A DNA stretch of 53,592 nt from Planctomycetaceae bacterium (lineage in GTDB: Bacteria > Planctomycetota > Phycisphaerae > Phycisphaerales > SM1A02). The notes below the pieces were generated by a model that saw nothing but the letters and a program-made list of their open reading frames with translations, ran no database searches and was not told where the DNA came from. The stretch lies in NCBI GenBank assembly GCA_947492385.1, contig CANLMX010000011.1, forward strand, positions 1-53,592. The letters are read 5' to 3'. The position numbers and the translations under genes were made by a program. Below, in pieces: positions 8,144 through 16,481 of this stretch. Position 1 is the stretch's first letter. The number at the start of each line of letters is the position of its first letter.

Positions 8144-8626
8144 ATGATGAACCGTACGACCCTGATCGCAGCGCCCCTGTTCGCCTTTGCCATCGCCGCC
8201 AGCGCGGTGGCCTTCACCCAGGACGGTGCGCCGGGCAAGGCCCCGCCGTCGCAGGGGCCCGGCCAGGGTGGTCCGGGTGGTCCCGGCGGTCCGGGTGGCC
8301 CCGGTGGTCCGGGCGGCCCCGGCGGCGGAGAGCGCAAGCGCCCCGTCTTCACCGACATGGACAAGAACGGCGACGGCTCGATCTCGTCCGACGAGGTCTC
8401 GCCGGAGCAGTGGGAACGCGTCAAGAAGCTGGACACCGATGGAGACGGCAAGGTCTCGAAGGATGAGTTCGAGAAGGGTCGTCCCGGCCGCAAGCCAGGT
8501 GAACCCGGTCGTCGTCCCGGCGGACGCGGTGGCCAAGGTGGCGGCCAGCAGGGCCCCGGCCAGCAGGCTCCCGGACAACAGGCCCCCGGTCAGCAGGGCG
8601 GCGGCTCCGGCGGCGGCAAGAGCTGA
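8144..8626 (+). CDS. Exported EF-hand protein with GGP and PGQQ repeats
   Basis: 160 residues. A signal peptide (about 1-25) is followed by a Gly-Gly-Pro repeat (about 42-62). Two paired EF-hand loops follow: residues 73-84 (DKNGDGSISSDE) and 97-108 (DTDGDGKVSKDE). Both have acidic or polar ligands at positions 1, 3, 5, 9 and 12, and so should bind calcium. The tail is rich in Arg/Gly and then repeats PGQQ. Two adjacent ATG codons (8144 and 8147) are possible starts and no clear Shine-Dalgarno sequence is present. Exported EF-hand proteins with low-complexity tails are common in planctomycetes. A structural or calcium-responsive surface role is likely but not demonstrable. Confidence 0.8.
   Translation: MMNRTTLIAAPLFAFAIAASAVAFTQDGAPGKAPPSQGPGQGGPGGPGGPGGPGGPGGPGGGERKRPVFTDMDKNGDGSISSDEVSPEQWERVKKLDTDGDGKVSKDEFEKGRPGRKPGEPGRRPGGRGGQGGGQQGPGQQAPGQQAPGQQGGGSGGGKS
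8264..8332 (+). repeat. 9-bp periodic repeat coding GGP units
   Basis: A run of GGTCCGGGT/GGCCCCGGC-type 9-bp units encodes consecutive Gly-Gly-Pro triplets in the EF-hand protein. Such runs are prone to length variation by slippage. Confidence 0.7.
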
Positions 8627-8652
8627 CGGAATCCATTTGACGAACTGATCCG

Positions 8653-8729
8653 CGCGGCCGCTCCCGGACGGGGGCGGCCGCGTCGCATGTGGCGCGGCCA
8701 CGTGCACCCCGACGGTGCACCGCGGCCGC
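8653..8729. terminator. Two stacked hairpins between convergent genes
   Basis: Hairpin 1 pairs 8653-8665 with 8670-8682 (13 bp, one G-T). Hairpin 2 is nested: GTGCACC pairs with GGTGCAC, flanked by GCGGCC/GGCCGC (about 8694-8729). Neither has a U-tract. Their position between the EF-hand gene and the convergent MFS gene suggests bidirectional termination or 3'-end protection. Confidence 0.5.
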
Positions 8730-8732
8730 CGA

Positions 8733-9986
8733 TCAGTGCTCGAGGTAGTCGAGGTCGCGGTGGAACGTCTCGTCGAGCGCCAGCGCGCACAGGATGCCGA
8801 CCGAGACGCAGCAGATCCCGAGCACCCACGTCGCCTGCGCCGCCCCCATGCCGGGCTTCATCGCCAGCCAGATCGAGGTGATCGGCACGGCCATCGCGCG
8901 CACGAAGTTCGGCGCGCTGGTTGCTGCCGTCGCGCGCAGGTTGGTACCGAACTGCTCGCTGGCGGTGGTCACGAAGATGGCCCAGAACCCGGTGGCCGCA
9001 CCGACGACCGCCATCATGCCGTAGAACCACTCGGGCCCGCGTGGCGCAAGCGCCGCGAAGAGTGCGATCGACGCGGCAAGGAGCGCGAGGAACCCGACGA
9101 TCGTGCGGGTGCGGCTCTGCAGGAGCTGCGACAGGGTGCCGCTGAGCACGTCGCCGACCACCACGCCGCCGTACGCCCACGCGATGACGAGCGGGGGCTC
9201 GATCGGCTCGGTGATCCCCATCGAACGGCCGATCTCGGGCGCGAACACGAACATCACGCCGCCGACGAACCAGATCGGCATCGCGGACATCACCACCATC
9301 GCGAAGCGCAGGAACCGGCGCGGCGGCCAGAGCAGCTGGAACGGGTTGCCGCGGTGCACGGCGGCGGAGCGAGTCCCCTCGAACAGCCCGCTCTCGGCCA
9401 CGCCGACGCGCATCGCAAGCAGCGCGAGCCCCATCAGTCCCCCAACCAGGTAGCACCAGTTCCACGGCACGCGCGCACCGACGATCCCCGCGGCCACCGC
9501 GCCCGAGAGCCCGACCGTGGCGACGATGGTGGTGCCGATGCCGCGCTTGCGCGTCGGCAGCAGCTCCGCCACCAGCGTGATGCCCGCGCCCAGCTCGCCC
9601 GCAAGTCCGAAGCCCGCGACGAAGCGGAGCACCTCGTACTGCCACACGTCGGTCACGAACGCATTCAGGATGTTCGCGGCCGAGTACAGCAGGATCGAGC
9701 CGAACAGCGTCTTGAGTCGCCCGAGGCGGTCGCCCATCATGCCGAACGCGATGCCGCCGAGCAGCATCCCGACCAGTTGCACGTCGAGCAGGCGCTTTCC
9801 GGTCGCCGTGAGCTCGTCGGGATCGGTGATGCCCAGCGCCTTCAGGCTCGGGATCCGCAGGATCGAGAAGAGCACGAGGTCGAACAGGTCGACGAAGTAC
9901 CCGAGCGCGGCGACCGCCACGGCCAGGACGGTGCGCCGGTCGAGCGGGCGGTCTTCGGATGGCGATGCAGGGCCGGACTCGGGCAT
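8733..9986 (-). CDS. MFS transporter (metabolite:H+ symporter type)
   Basis: 417 residues with about twelve hydrophobic helices. The family motif between helices 2 and 3 is seen as GMMGDRLGRLKT, and helix 1 contains GYFVDLFDLVLFS. The Asp-rich helix 1 and the motif resemble sugar/metabolite or aromatic-acid symporters rather than drug exporters, but the substrate is not predictable. The start at 9986 is chosen because a TAGACT -10 ends exactly 7 nt upstream. Longer in-frame ORF sequence upstream overlaps mntR out of frame and is not used. The gene lies 10 nt after mntR on the same strand, so it may be read both from its own promoter and as a distal gene of the MntR transcript. Confidence 0.85.
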   Translation of the reverse strand: MPESGPASPSEDRPLDRRTVLAVAVAALGYFVDLFDLVLFSILRIPSLKALGITDPDELTATGKRLLDVQLVGMLLGGIAFGMMGDRLGRLKTLFGSILLYSAANILNAFVTDVWQYEVLRFVAGFGLAGELGAGITLVAELLPTRKRGIGTTIVATVGLSGAVAAGIVGARVPWNWCYLVGGLMGLALLAMRVGVAESGLFEGTRSAAVHRGNPFQLLWPPRRFLRFAMVVMSAMPIWFVGGVMFVFAPEIGRSMGITEPIEPPLVIAWAYGGVVVGDVLSGTLSQLLQSRTRTIVGFLALLAASIALFAALAPRGPEWFYGMMAVVGAATGFWAIFVTTASEQFGTNLRATAATSAPNFVRAMAVPITSIWLAMKPGMGAAQATWVLGICCVSVGILCALALDETFHRDLDYLEH

Positions 9987-9993
9987 GGCCCGG

Positions 9994-9999
9994 AGTCTA
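9994..9999 (-). promoter_or_regulatory. -10 element TAGACT of the MFS gene, containing the mntR stop codon
   Basis: On the minus strand TAGACT ends 7 nt before the MFS ATG, matching the leaderless spacing seen elsewhere. Its first three bases are the TAG stop of mntR. No good -35 is visible 16-18 nt upstream. Confidence 0.45.
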
Positions 10000-10482
10000 G
10001 GGAGCGGCGGCACCGGCCACGCGGCGACGGCCCGCCGTGGCCACGAACCGCGCCATCGCCTCCAGCGTCGCAGGGGATGCGTGGTGCTCGAGCCCCTCGG
10101 CATCGCGCGCCGCGACGTGCCCGGGCACCCCGATGGCGCACAGGAACGCGAGCACGCACTCGTGCCGGTCGCGGGAGGTGCGTGCCATGCGCGCCCCGGC
10201 CGCGGTGAGCGTGGCCGGTCCGTACGGGTCCTTCGCGACGAGCCCGGCCGCCACGAGCCGCTCGAGCGTCCGCACGACCGTCACGTGCGAGACCCGCATG
10301 TGCCTCGCCAGGTCCGCCACGCGGCACGCGCCGTGTGCGCGTCCGATCGAATCGATCGCCTCGACGTAGTCCTCGGCCGTCTCGGTGGCGTGGTCACGGC
10401 GGACCTTGGGGAATGCGCCTGCAGCGGATGCCGTGGGGTCCGCGCCTGCAGGGGATGCGGGGCTTCGTGCGCGACGACGCAT
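9997..10482 (-). CDS. mntR: MntR-type (DtxR family) metal-dependent repressor
   Basis: 161 residues. After a basic, disordered N-terminus of about 30 residues, a winged helix-turn-helix (TAEDYVEAIDSIGRAHG, then VADLARHMRVSHVTVVRTLERL) is followed by a dimerisation segment with RDRHECVLAFLCAIGV and ARDAEGLEHHASPATLEAM. These contain the Glu/Cys/His ligands of metal-dependent DtxR-family repressors and closely resemble proteobacterial MntR. It probably represses the divergent Mn/Zn-type importer when metal is replete, through the palindrome at 10494-10509, which also lies in its own promoter region. A minus-strand TACAAA about 9 nt before the ATG would give a near-leaderless mRNA inside that operator, implying autoregulation. 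Confidence 0.85.
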   Translation of the reverse strand: MRRRARSPASPAGADPTASAAGAFPKVRRDHATETAEDYVEAIDSIGRAHGACRVADLARHMRVSHVTVVRTLERLVAAGLVAKDPYGPATLTAAGARMARTSRDRHECVLAFLCAIGVPGHVAARDAEGLEHHASPATLEAMARFVATAGRRRVAGAAAP

Positions 10483-10509
10483 GTGCTACCATTTGTAGCC
10501 GAGGCTACA
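10464..10509. promoter_or_regulatory. Divergent mntR/importer promoter with MntR operator
   Basis: TGTAGCC-GA-GGCTACA (10494-10509) is a perfect 7-bp inverted repeat with a 2-bp centre. For the importer, TTCGTG (10464-10469), 17 nt, TACCAT (10487-10492) predicts +1 near 10499, inside the palindrome. For mntR, TACAAA on the minus strand also overlaps it. One repressor dimer could therefore block both directions. Confidence 0.65.
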
Positions 10510-10512
10510 CCT

Positions 10513-11520
10513 GTGTCAAGCGCAATCGCCCGCATCTTCGCGACGGTGCTCCCGGGATTGGCCGCGTGCGCGACGTCCGGGTGCGGCCGCGCGGACGCAC
10601 ACGCCGCCGGCGCACCCGGCGAGCATGGGCCTCCGCGCGGCCGCATCGTCGTCGCCACGTCCACCCTCTGCACGGACCTGGCGCGCACGGTGTGCGAAGG
10701 AGTGCCCGGAACGCAGATCGAGGGACTCATGCCTGCCGGCGTCGACCCGCACCTGTGGCGCCCGACCGCGGGCGGGGCGCGCATGCTCGCCCGTGCCGAG
10801 GTGGTCGTGGCGAACGGCCTCCGGCTCGAGGGGCGCATGGCGGACGTGCTGCCGAAGCTCGCGCGGTCCGGATGCACCGTGTTCGAGGCGTCGTCGGCCA
10901 TCCCGATGGACCGCTGGCGCACGGCCGACGATGCGCACGGACAGCCTGATCCGCACGTCTGGATGGACCCTTCCCTGTGGGCACGGGCTGCCGAGGGCCT
11001 GGCGTCATGCATGGCGCGCGAGGACCCGGACCACGCGGCGCAGTACGCCGCCAACGCCGCGGCATTCGCGGCTCGCTGCGATCGCGTCGCGGAGCGCGTC
11101 CACGCGGCGATCTCCACGATCCCGCCCGAGCGGCGCCTGCTCGTCACCGCGCACGATGCCTTCGGCTACTTCGGCGCCGCGTTCGGGATCGAGGTGCGCG
11201 GCGTCCAGGGGCTCTCCACCGAATCGGAGACCGGGCTGGCGAACCTGCGAACGCTGCTCGACGAGGTCGTCGCACGCGGCGTCCCGGCGGTGTTCGTCGA
11301 GACGAGCGTGCCGGACCGCGCGGTGGCTGCCCTGGTCGAGGGAGCCCGGGCGCGCGGTGCACGGCTGGCGACGGGCGGCACCCTGCACTCGGATGCGCTT
11401 GGCGCACCCGGCACGCCGGCCGGAGACTGGGAGGGCATGATGCTCGACAACGCGCGCACGATCGTCACGGCGCTCGGCGGCGACGCATCCGGGCTGGACC
11501 CCGGGGAGCCGACCCGATGA
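10513..11520 (+). CDS. Metal ABC transporter substrate-binding protein (ZnuA/MntC family)
   Basis: 335 residues of the cluster A-I binding proteins. The N-terminus is a short hydrophobic signal with Cys residues (LPGLAACATSGC) that may be lipidated. Metal-ligand positions are visible: His in MPAGVDPHLWRPT, His in QPDPHVWMDP, Glu in VFVETSVPD and Asp in TLHSDALGAPG, plus the central TAHDAFGYF. This is the His/His/Glu/Asp set of Mn- or Zn-binding members. The GTG start at 10513 follows GAGG by 8 nt. The 3' end overlaps the ATPase gene as ATGA. Adjacency to MntR favours manganese, but zinc cannot be excluded. Confidence 0.88.
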   Translation: MSSAIARIFATVLPGLAACATSGCGRADAHAAGAPGEHGPPRGRIVVATSTLCTDLARTVCEGVPGTQIEGLMPAGVDPHLWRPTAGGARMLARAEVVVANGLRLEGRMADVLPKLARSGCTVFEASSAIPMDRWRTADDAHGQPDPHVWMDPSLWARAAEGLASCMAREDPDHAAQYAANAAAFAARCDRVAERVHAAISTIPPERRLLVTAHDAFGYFGAAFGIEVRGVQGLSTESETGLANLRTLLDEVVARGVPAVFVETSVPDRAVAALVEGARARGARLATGGTLHSDALGAPGTPAGDWEGMMLDNARTIVTALGGDASGLDPGEPTR

Positions 11521-12263
11521 CCGACGACCACGAACGCCTCGCCATCTCGATCGACGCGCTTGACGTCGCGTACGGCCCGCGCACCGTGCTGCAGGGCGCC
11601 ACCGTCGGCATCCGCGCCGGCGCGATGACCGCGATCGTGGGCCCGAACGGCGCGGGCAAGAGCACCCTGCTGCGCGCCGTGATGGGCATGCTCCCGTTCT
11701 CCGGATCCGTGCGGGTGCTGGGAGGTCCCATCGATGCGTGCAGGAAGCGCGTGGCCTACGTCCCGCAGCGCGCGGCCGTCGACTGGGATTTCCCCATCAC
11801 GGTGCGCCAGGTCGCCGAGATGGGTGCACACGCGCGACTCGGCTGGTTCGGGTTCACGGGCCGCCGCGCCCGGCGCGAGTCGCTCGAGGCGCTGGCGGAC
11901 GTGGGGCTCGCGGACCTCGCGGCGCGTCCCATCGGGGAGCTTTCGGGCGGGCAGCAGCAGCGCGCCTTCGTGGCGCGGGCGCTCGCGCAGCGTGCCGACC
12001 TCGTCCTGCTCGACGAGCCGTTCGCCTCGATCGACGCGACCACCGAGCGCGACCTGCTGGACCTCCTCGCGAAACTGCGCGACCGCGGAACCACCGTGGT
12101 GGTCGTCCACCACGACCTCTCGACGGTGCGCGATCGATTCGACGATGCGGTGCTGGTGCGGGGAACGGTGATCGCGCACGGCGCGGCCCGCAAGGTCATG
12201 ACGGCGGAACTGCTTGCGCGGACCTACGGCGACGCACCGGGACACGGGACGGCGTCCGCATGA
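11517..12263 (+). CDS. Metal ABC transporter ATPase (MntA/ZnuC type)
   Basis: 248 residues. Walker A is GPNGAGKST, the Q-loop is YVPQRAAVDWDFPITV, the signature is LSGGQQQR, Walker B is LVLLDEPFASID, and the switch His is in VVVHHDLSTV. The DWDFP motif after the Q-loop is typical of Mn/Zn/Fe chelate importer ATPases. It overlaps both neighbours by 4 nt and energises the two permeases that follow. Confidence 0.92.
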   Translation: MTDDHERLAISIDALDVAYGPRTVLQGATVGIRAGAMTAIVGPNGAGKSTLLRAVMGMLPFSGSVRVLGGPIDACRKRVAYVPQRAAVDWDFPITVRQVAEMGAHARLGWFGFTGRRARRESLEALADVGLADLAARPIGELSGGQQQRAFVARALAQRADLVLLDEPFASIDATTERDLLDLLAKLRDRGTTVVVVHHDLSTVRDRFDDAVLVRGTVIAHGAARKVMTAELLARTYGDAPGHGTASA

Positions 12264-13144
12264 GCACCGCAACCACCGGCCTGCTCGCGGACCCGCACGC
12301 ACGTACCGTGCTCGCCACCACCGCCACGCTCGGCGCATCGTGCGGGCTTGCGGGAACCCTGCTCGTGCTCCGCCGACGCGCGCTGCTCGGGGACGCGGCG
12401 GGCCATGCGACGCTTCCGGGGATCGTGGGTGCTGGCGCGCTGTCGCTCGCGGTCGGTGGGTCGGGGCGCGAGCCATGGGTCCTCGTCGTGGGCGCGGTGC
12501 TCGGCGCCGTGGCCGGAATCGCGGTGGTCCACTGGATCCGCCGGGCCACGCGGCTCCCCGCGGACGCCGCCATGGCGATCGCCCTCGGCAGCCTGTTCGG
12601 TCTCGGGACCGCCATGCTGAGCGCGCTGCAGCAGGTCGAGGGCGGTCACGGCGCGGGTCTCGAATCGCTCGTGACCGGCGATGCCGCCACGCTCGTGCGT
12701 GCCGACCTGTGGACCACCGCGGCCGTGGCCGTCGCATGCATCGCGCTCACGTCCTGGCTCATGGACGACCTGCGCGCACTCGCGTTCGACGAGGACTTCT
12801 CGCGATCCGTCGGCCGACCGGCGGGCTGGCTGGACGCGCTCGTGTCGGCAATGGCGATCGCGAACATCGTGGCGGGCATGCGCGCCGTGGGACTGGTGCT
12901 CTCGGTCGCGCTGCTGGTCATCCCCGCAGCCGCTGCGCGCCCATGGTGCCGGACGATGGGCGGGATGATGGTGGTCGCCGCGCTGCTGGGCGCGGCGGGC
13001 GCGGTGGCGGGCACGCTCGCGAGCGCCGCGGTCGCCGACGCACCCACCGGTCCCTTCATCGTGCTCTCGTGCGGCGGGCTGCTCGCCGCATCGCTCGCGA
13101 TCGCGCCGCGCGTGCGCGACGCGCGCACGGGGGCCGCGGCATGA
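12260..13144 (+). CDS. Metal ABC transporter permease 1 (ZnuB/MntB family)
   Basis: 294 residues with eight or nine hydrophobic helices. The early loop LLGDAAGHATLPGIVGA matches the ALLGDALSHAVLPG-type motif of Mn/Zn permeases. DDLRALAFDEDFSRSVG and AMRAVGLVLSVALLVIPAAAA are likewise diagnostic for the ABC-3 permease family. It starts inside an ATGA overlap with the ATPase gene and ends in another with permease 2. Confidence 0.9.
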   Translation: MSTATTGLLADPHARTVLATTATLGASCGLAGTLLVLRRRALLGDAAGHATLPGIVGAGALSLAVGGSGREPWVLVVGAVLGAVAGIAVVHWIRRATRLPADAAMAIALGSLFGLGTAMLSALQQVEGGHGAGLESLVTGDAATLVRADLWTTAAVAVACIALTSWLMDDLRALAFDEDFSRSVGRPAGWLDALVSAMAIANIVAGMRAVGLVLSVALLVIPAAAARPWCRTMGGMMVVAALLGAAGAVAGTLASAAVADAPTGPFIVLSCGGLLAASLAIAPRVRDARTGAAA

Positions 13145-14109
13145 GCCGCGGGGATGCCGCGATCGAGGCGCTTCGCGCGTGGACCCCCGAGGTCGACGGC
13201 TGGATCATCGCGATCGGCGCGCTCGCCGCAATTGCGTGCGCGGTGCCGGGAACGCTCCTGGTGGCACGCAGGCAGTCGATGGCGGCGGACGGGATCGCGC
13301 ACGCCGTCCTCCCGGGGATCGCGGGCGCCTTCCTGCTCTCCGGCACCCGCGACCTCGCGTGGATGGCCGGCGGCGCAGCGGTCGCGGCCGTCGCGATGTC
13401 GGCGGGCAGCGCATACCTCGAGCGAACGCTCCGCGTCGAACGCGATGCCGCGCTCGGCATCGCGTACACGGTGCTCTTCGCGCTTGGGCTTGCACTGGTG
13501 GTCCGCGCGGCCGATGGCGTCGACATCGACCCGTCGTGCGTGCTCTTCGGCGCGATCGAGTTCGCTCCGCTGGACCGCGTGCAAGCCGGCGGGCACGAGG
13601 TGCCACGTGCCGCGATCGTGATCGCGGCGGTGGCCGCGGCCAACGTCGCGGTCGCGGCGCTCGCATGGCGGCCCATCCTCGCATCGAGCTTCGACCGCGG
13701 CTTCGCGCGCGCCGCGGGCGCACGCCCGGCGGCGTGCGATGCGGTCGTCGGCGCGATGGCGACGGCCACGTGCGTCGCGTGCTTCGAGTCGCTCGGAAGC
13801 GTCATCGTCGTCGGGATGCTGGTGGTGCCGGCGTGCGCCGCACGGCTTGCATGCGCACGGCTCGTCCCGATGGCGATGCTGGCCGCGGCGATCGGCTGCT
13901 GCGCGGCGGTGCTCGGGCACGTGGCCGCGTGCGTCGCGGCACCGATCGCCGGGCTCGATGCCGCAGGCGTGCGCGAGCTCTCGACGGCCGGGTGCGTGGC
14001 GGCCTCGCTCGGAGCCTGCTTCGCGGGGGTTGCATGGGTGCGCGCGATCACGATGCGGAACCTTCCGGTTGACGGCACGCGCGCAACCTCCCTACCTTGC
14101 GCTCCATGA
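13141..14109 (+). CDS. Metal ABC transporter permease 2 (ZnuB/MntB family)
   Basis: 322 residues, homologous to the preceding permease: QSMAADGIAHAVLPGIAGAF near the N-terminus, a central FGAIEFAPLD, and SLGSVIVVGMLVVPACAARL. Two different permeases suggest a heterodimeric channel, as in SitCD or TroCD systems. The C-terminus is Cys-rich for a membrane protein (IGCCAAVLGHVAACVAA). The last codons contain a promoter for the next gene, whose ATG overlaps this stop. Confidence 0.88.
   Translation: MSRGDAAIEALRAWTPEVDGWIIAIGALAAIACAVPGTLLVARRQSMAADGIAHAVLPGIAGAFLLSGTRDLAWMAGGAAVAAVAMSAGSAYLERTLRVERDAALGIAYTVLFALGLALVVRAADGVDIDPSCVLFGAIEFAPLDRVQAGGHEVPRAAIVIAAVAAANVAVAALAWRPILASSFDRGFARAAGARPAACDAVVGAMATATCVACFESLGSVIVVGMLVVPACAARLACARLVPMAMLAAAIGCCAAVLGHVAACVAAPIAGLDAAGVRELSTAGCVAASLGACFAGVAWVRAITMRNLPVDGTRATSLPCAP
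14069..14098 (+). promoter_or_regulatory. Promoter TTGACG-N18-TACCTT inside permease 2 end
   Basis: The -35 TTGACG (14069-14074) and -10 TACCTT (14093-14098) are 18 nt apart, and the next ATG starts after 7 nt. This would uncouple the AsmA-like gene from metal control of the importer operon. Confidence 0.6.
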
Positions 14110-14903
14110 AGCGCCCCGTCCGAATCGCCGTCATCGCCGCCGCCAGCCTGCTGGGCCTCGCGGTGGTCGCCTATGCCGTCCGAAACCCCGTCGCCACCGC
14201 GATCGCACGCTCGGCGGCATCGGGCGTGCTGAAGGTCCCGGTCGAGATCGGATGGGTCAGCATCGACGTCTGGGGCGCCGCCATCACCGTCGAGGACGTG
14301 AAGGTCGGGAACCCGAAGGGCTTCGAGCCGCCGCATGCGCTCGTCGCGCGCCGCATCGCGGTCGACGTCTCCGGCGACAGCTCGACGAGCCGGCTCGTGG
14401 TGGACTCGATCGAGCTCGACGGCGTGGGGGTGTGGTTCCTGCTCGACGGAACGCGCAACAACATCGCCGAACTGGTGAAGGGCATGGAAGGCTCGGAAAC
14501 GAAGGACGCGAAGCCGGCTGCCGGAGGACCGGGCGTCGAGGTCCTCATCCGCCGGCTCACGCTCACCGACACGGAAGTCCACCTCTCCGAGAAGCCGTCC
14601 GGCAAGGAGGTCCCGGTGCTCGCGAAGCTTGCGAAAGTCGAGGCCCGGGAGATCTCGAGCAAGGCGTCGAGCGGAGACCTGGCGGCCCAGGTGACCGGCG
14701 AGGCCTTCGAAGCCGTCATGGGGGCCGTCGTGGCCGAGATGGGCAACCGGCTGCCCGCGGCCGTCGGCAAGGGCGTCACCGACGCGCTCGGGCAGGCCGG
14801 CACCGTGATCGGCGGGGCGCTGCAGGACGCGACGAAGGGCGTCGGCGATGCGCTCAAGGGCGCCGGCGACGGTCTCGGCGGGCTCTTCGGCGGGAAGAAG
14901 TGA
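14106..14903 (+). CDS. AsmA-like membrane-anchored protein
   Basis: 265 residues. One N-terminal transmembrane segment (about 6-24) is followed by a region resembling the start of AsmA/YhdP-type proteins: VPVEIGWVSIDVWGAAITVE and DVKVGNPKGFEPPHALVARR, then a second LTLTDTEVHL strand block. AsmA-like proteins are periplasmic beta-rich proteins implicated in lipid transfer and outer-membrane homeostasis. This one is short and ends in a Gly/Ala/Asp amphipathic repeat (about 215-265, GVGDALKGAGDGLGGLFGG). The ATG at 14106 is preferred over an upstream in-frame TTG because of the promoter spacing. Its function here is unknown. Confidence 0.65.
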   Translation: MKRPVRIAVIAAASLLGLAVVAYAVRNPVATAIARSAASGVLKVPVEIGWVSIDVWGAAITVEDVKVGNPKGFEPPHALVARRIAVDVSGDSSTSRLVVDSIELDGVGVWFLLDGTRNNIAELVKGMEGSETKDAKPAAGGPGVEVLIRRLTLTDTEVHLSEKPSGKEVPVLAKLAKVEAREISSKASSGDLAAQVTGEAFEAVMGAVVAEMGNRLPAAVGKGVTDALGQAGTVIGGALQDATKGVGDALKGAGDGLGGLFGGKK

Positions 14904-14912
14904 CCCGACCCG

Positions 14913-16481
14913 TCAATACGTGGGTCGCACGGGCAGGTCCAGGCAGTCAAGCACCAGTTCGAAGGGGCCCGGCTCCAGGGGCGGCGTCTCGGACGTGAGC
15001 ACGACGCGGGCAGCGGGCGTGGCCGCGTCGAACCACTTCGTGGATTCCACGACGTCCAGCGTCTGGACGGCCGGGGCGATGTACTGACCGTAGGTCCGGC
15101 CCGTGAGGCATGATGACCCGAAGTACACGACCAGGGCATTGCCCGATGCCTCGGCGTCGCGGATGCGCGCAACGATGCGGTCATTCAGGATCTGCGCGGT
15201 GGCCCACGTAGCGCGAGCGTGCCCTGCACGGCCTGCGAGGCCGAGGCCACCGATCGCCACGAGCGTCGTGATCCCGAGCACCGCGACCCCGCGGCCAATC
15301 GCCACTTCGTCGCGCGCCGCGGGGAACCACAGGGCGACCGCGCATCCCGCGACGAGCAACGCGGACGCTGCGTTCGCCCCCATCCCGTAGAGCTCGCCCA
15401 CCTGTCCCATGGGAAGCGTCGGGGCCAGGCTCGCGACGGCCGCAAGGAAGAGCAGCAGCGTCCGCCCCCACTCGCCGCGACGGTCGCTGGCGCCACGGTT
15501 GATCCATGCGAAGGACGCGGCCACCACGATCATCACGAGCGCGGCGAGGACTGCGATCAAGGGGAGCACGCGAAGCGCGACGTGCGCCGCATCGTCCGTG
15601 AGCAAGTGGAACGGGCCGTTGCCGAGCAGCGCACCCATCGACATGGCCGAGTTGACGAGCAGGTTCGTCCCGAACTCCACCGAGTAGCGGCCGGCGTCGC
15701 CGTCGGTCGAAACCGCACCGAGCCCGCCGGTCAGCCAGCGCAGCACGGCATGCGCCGCGGGAACCGCGATGCACGGCAGGGCCACCCACACCGCTCGCCA
15801 CGCCCGGTCCCGGTCCGTCGCACGCACGGGCCACATCGCGGCCACGCACGCGAGCGCGATGCCGAGGCCCCATCCGTACATGTTCTCCTTGGCGATCACC
15901 CCGATCGCAAGCGCGACCGCCAGGCACACGAACGGCCCCGCCGCCGGCCAGCGTCCACGGCCCTTCGCCACCGCATGCCACGCCAGGGCGGCCGACCAGA
16001 GCCCCAAGGCCGCGGTCCAGGTCTGCGAGCACGTGTCTGCCTGCCACGCCGACGTCGATGCGGCCGGCGACAACATTGCGAGCACGATCGCGATGGGTGC
16101 CACCGATGGTCGGGTTGGCCACGCAAGGCGGGCGATGTGTGCGATCGCCGTGCAGAACGCGAGGATGCCGGCGGCCTGTACCCAGGGCACGGCACCGGGC
16201 GAGAGCGACCACGGATCGCACGTCCACCCGACGGCGAACTCCATCGGCCTGAACGTGGGCGAGCACTTCCACGCATGGACGATGCGGTCCCACAGGCCGT
16301 CCCGGCCGATGATCCGCACGAACTTCAGGTCGTCGTTCATCGCGACGAGGCCCCCGACCCACGGCCACGCGACCACGAACGCCACAAGCGCACCGGCCAG
16401 CGTCCACCACATGACAACGCGCCGACCGTCCGCCTCCGGCGAAGGCGACATCCGCGCGACGTCCGTCCCGCGCTCAGCCAT
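14913..16481 (-). CDS. Polytopic membrane protein, GT-C glycosyltransferase-like
   Basis: 522 residues with about eleven hydrophobic helices and a C-terminal soluble domain of about 100 residues (RIRDAEASGNALVVYFGSSC onward). The first loop has AMNDDLKFVRIIG, an acidic pair after helix 1 as in GT-C fold glycosyltransferases, which use Asp residues there to bind lipid-linked sugar donors. No specific family is recognised, so a transferase role is tentative. The ATG at 16481 overlaps the serC stop by 8 nt, so the two are cotranscribed. It converges on the AsmA-like gene with only 9 nt between stops. Confidence 0.6.
   Translation of the reverse strand: MAERGTDVARMSPSPEADGRRVVMWWTLAGALVAFVVAWPWVGGLVAMNDDLKFVRIIGRDGLWDRIVHAWKCSPTFRPMEFAVGWTCDPWSLSPGAVPWVQAAGILAFCTAIAHIARLAWPTRPSVAPIAIVLAMLSPAASTSAWQADTCSQTWTAALGLWSAALAWHAVAKGRGRWPAAGPFVCLAVALAIGVIAKENMYGWGLGIALACVAAMWPVRATDRDRAWRAVWVALPCIAVPAAHAVLRWLTGGLGAVSTDGDAGRYSVEFGTNLLVNSAMSMGALLGNGPFHLLTDDAAHVALRVLPLIAVLAALVMIVVAASFAWINRGASDRRGEWGRTLLLFLAAVASLAPTLPMGQVGELYGMGANAASALLVAGCAVALWFPAARDEVAIGRGVAVLGITTLVAIGGLGLAGRAGHARATWATAQILNDRIVARIRDAEASGNALVVYFGSSCLTGRTYGQYIAPAVQTLDVVESTKWFDAATPAARVVLTSETPPLEPGPFELVLDCLDLPVRPTY

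Noticed and set aside
7501-8332. Short repeats considered as a CRISPR or mobile-element signature
   Set aside because: They are in-frame codon repeats for His-rich and Gly-Gly-Pro tracts, with no spacers or terminal inverted repeats.
8653-8729. Hairpins considered as a classical Rho-independent terminator
   Set aside because: No T-tract on either strand; listed only as a possible 3'-end structure.
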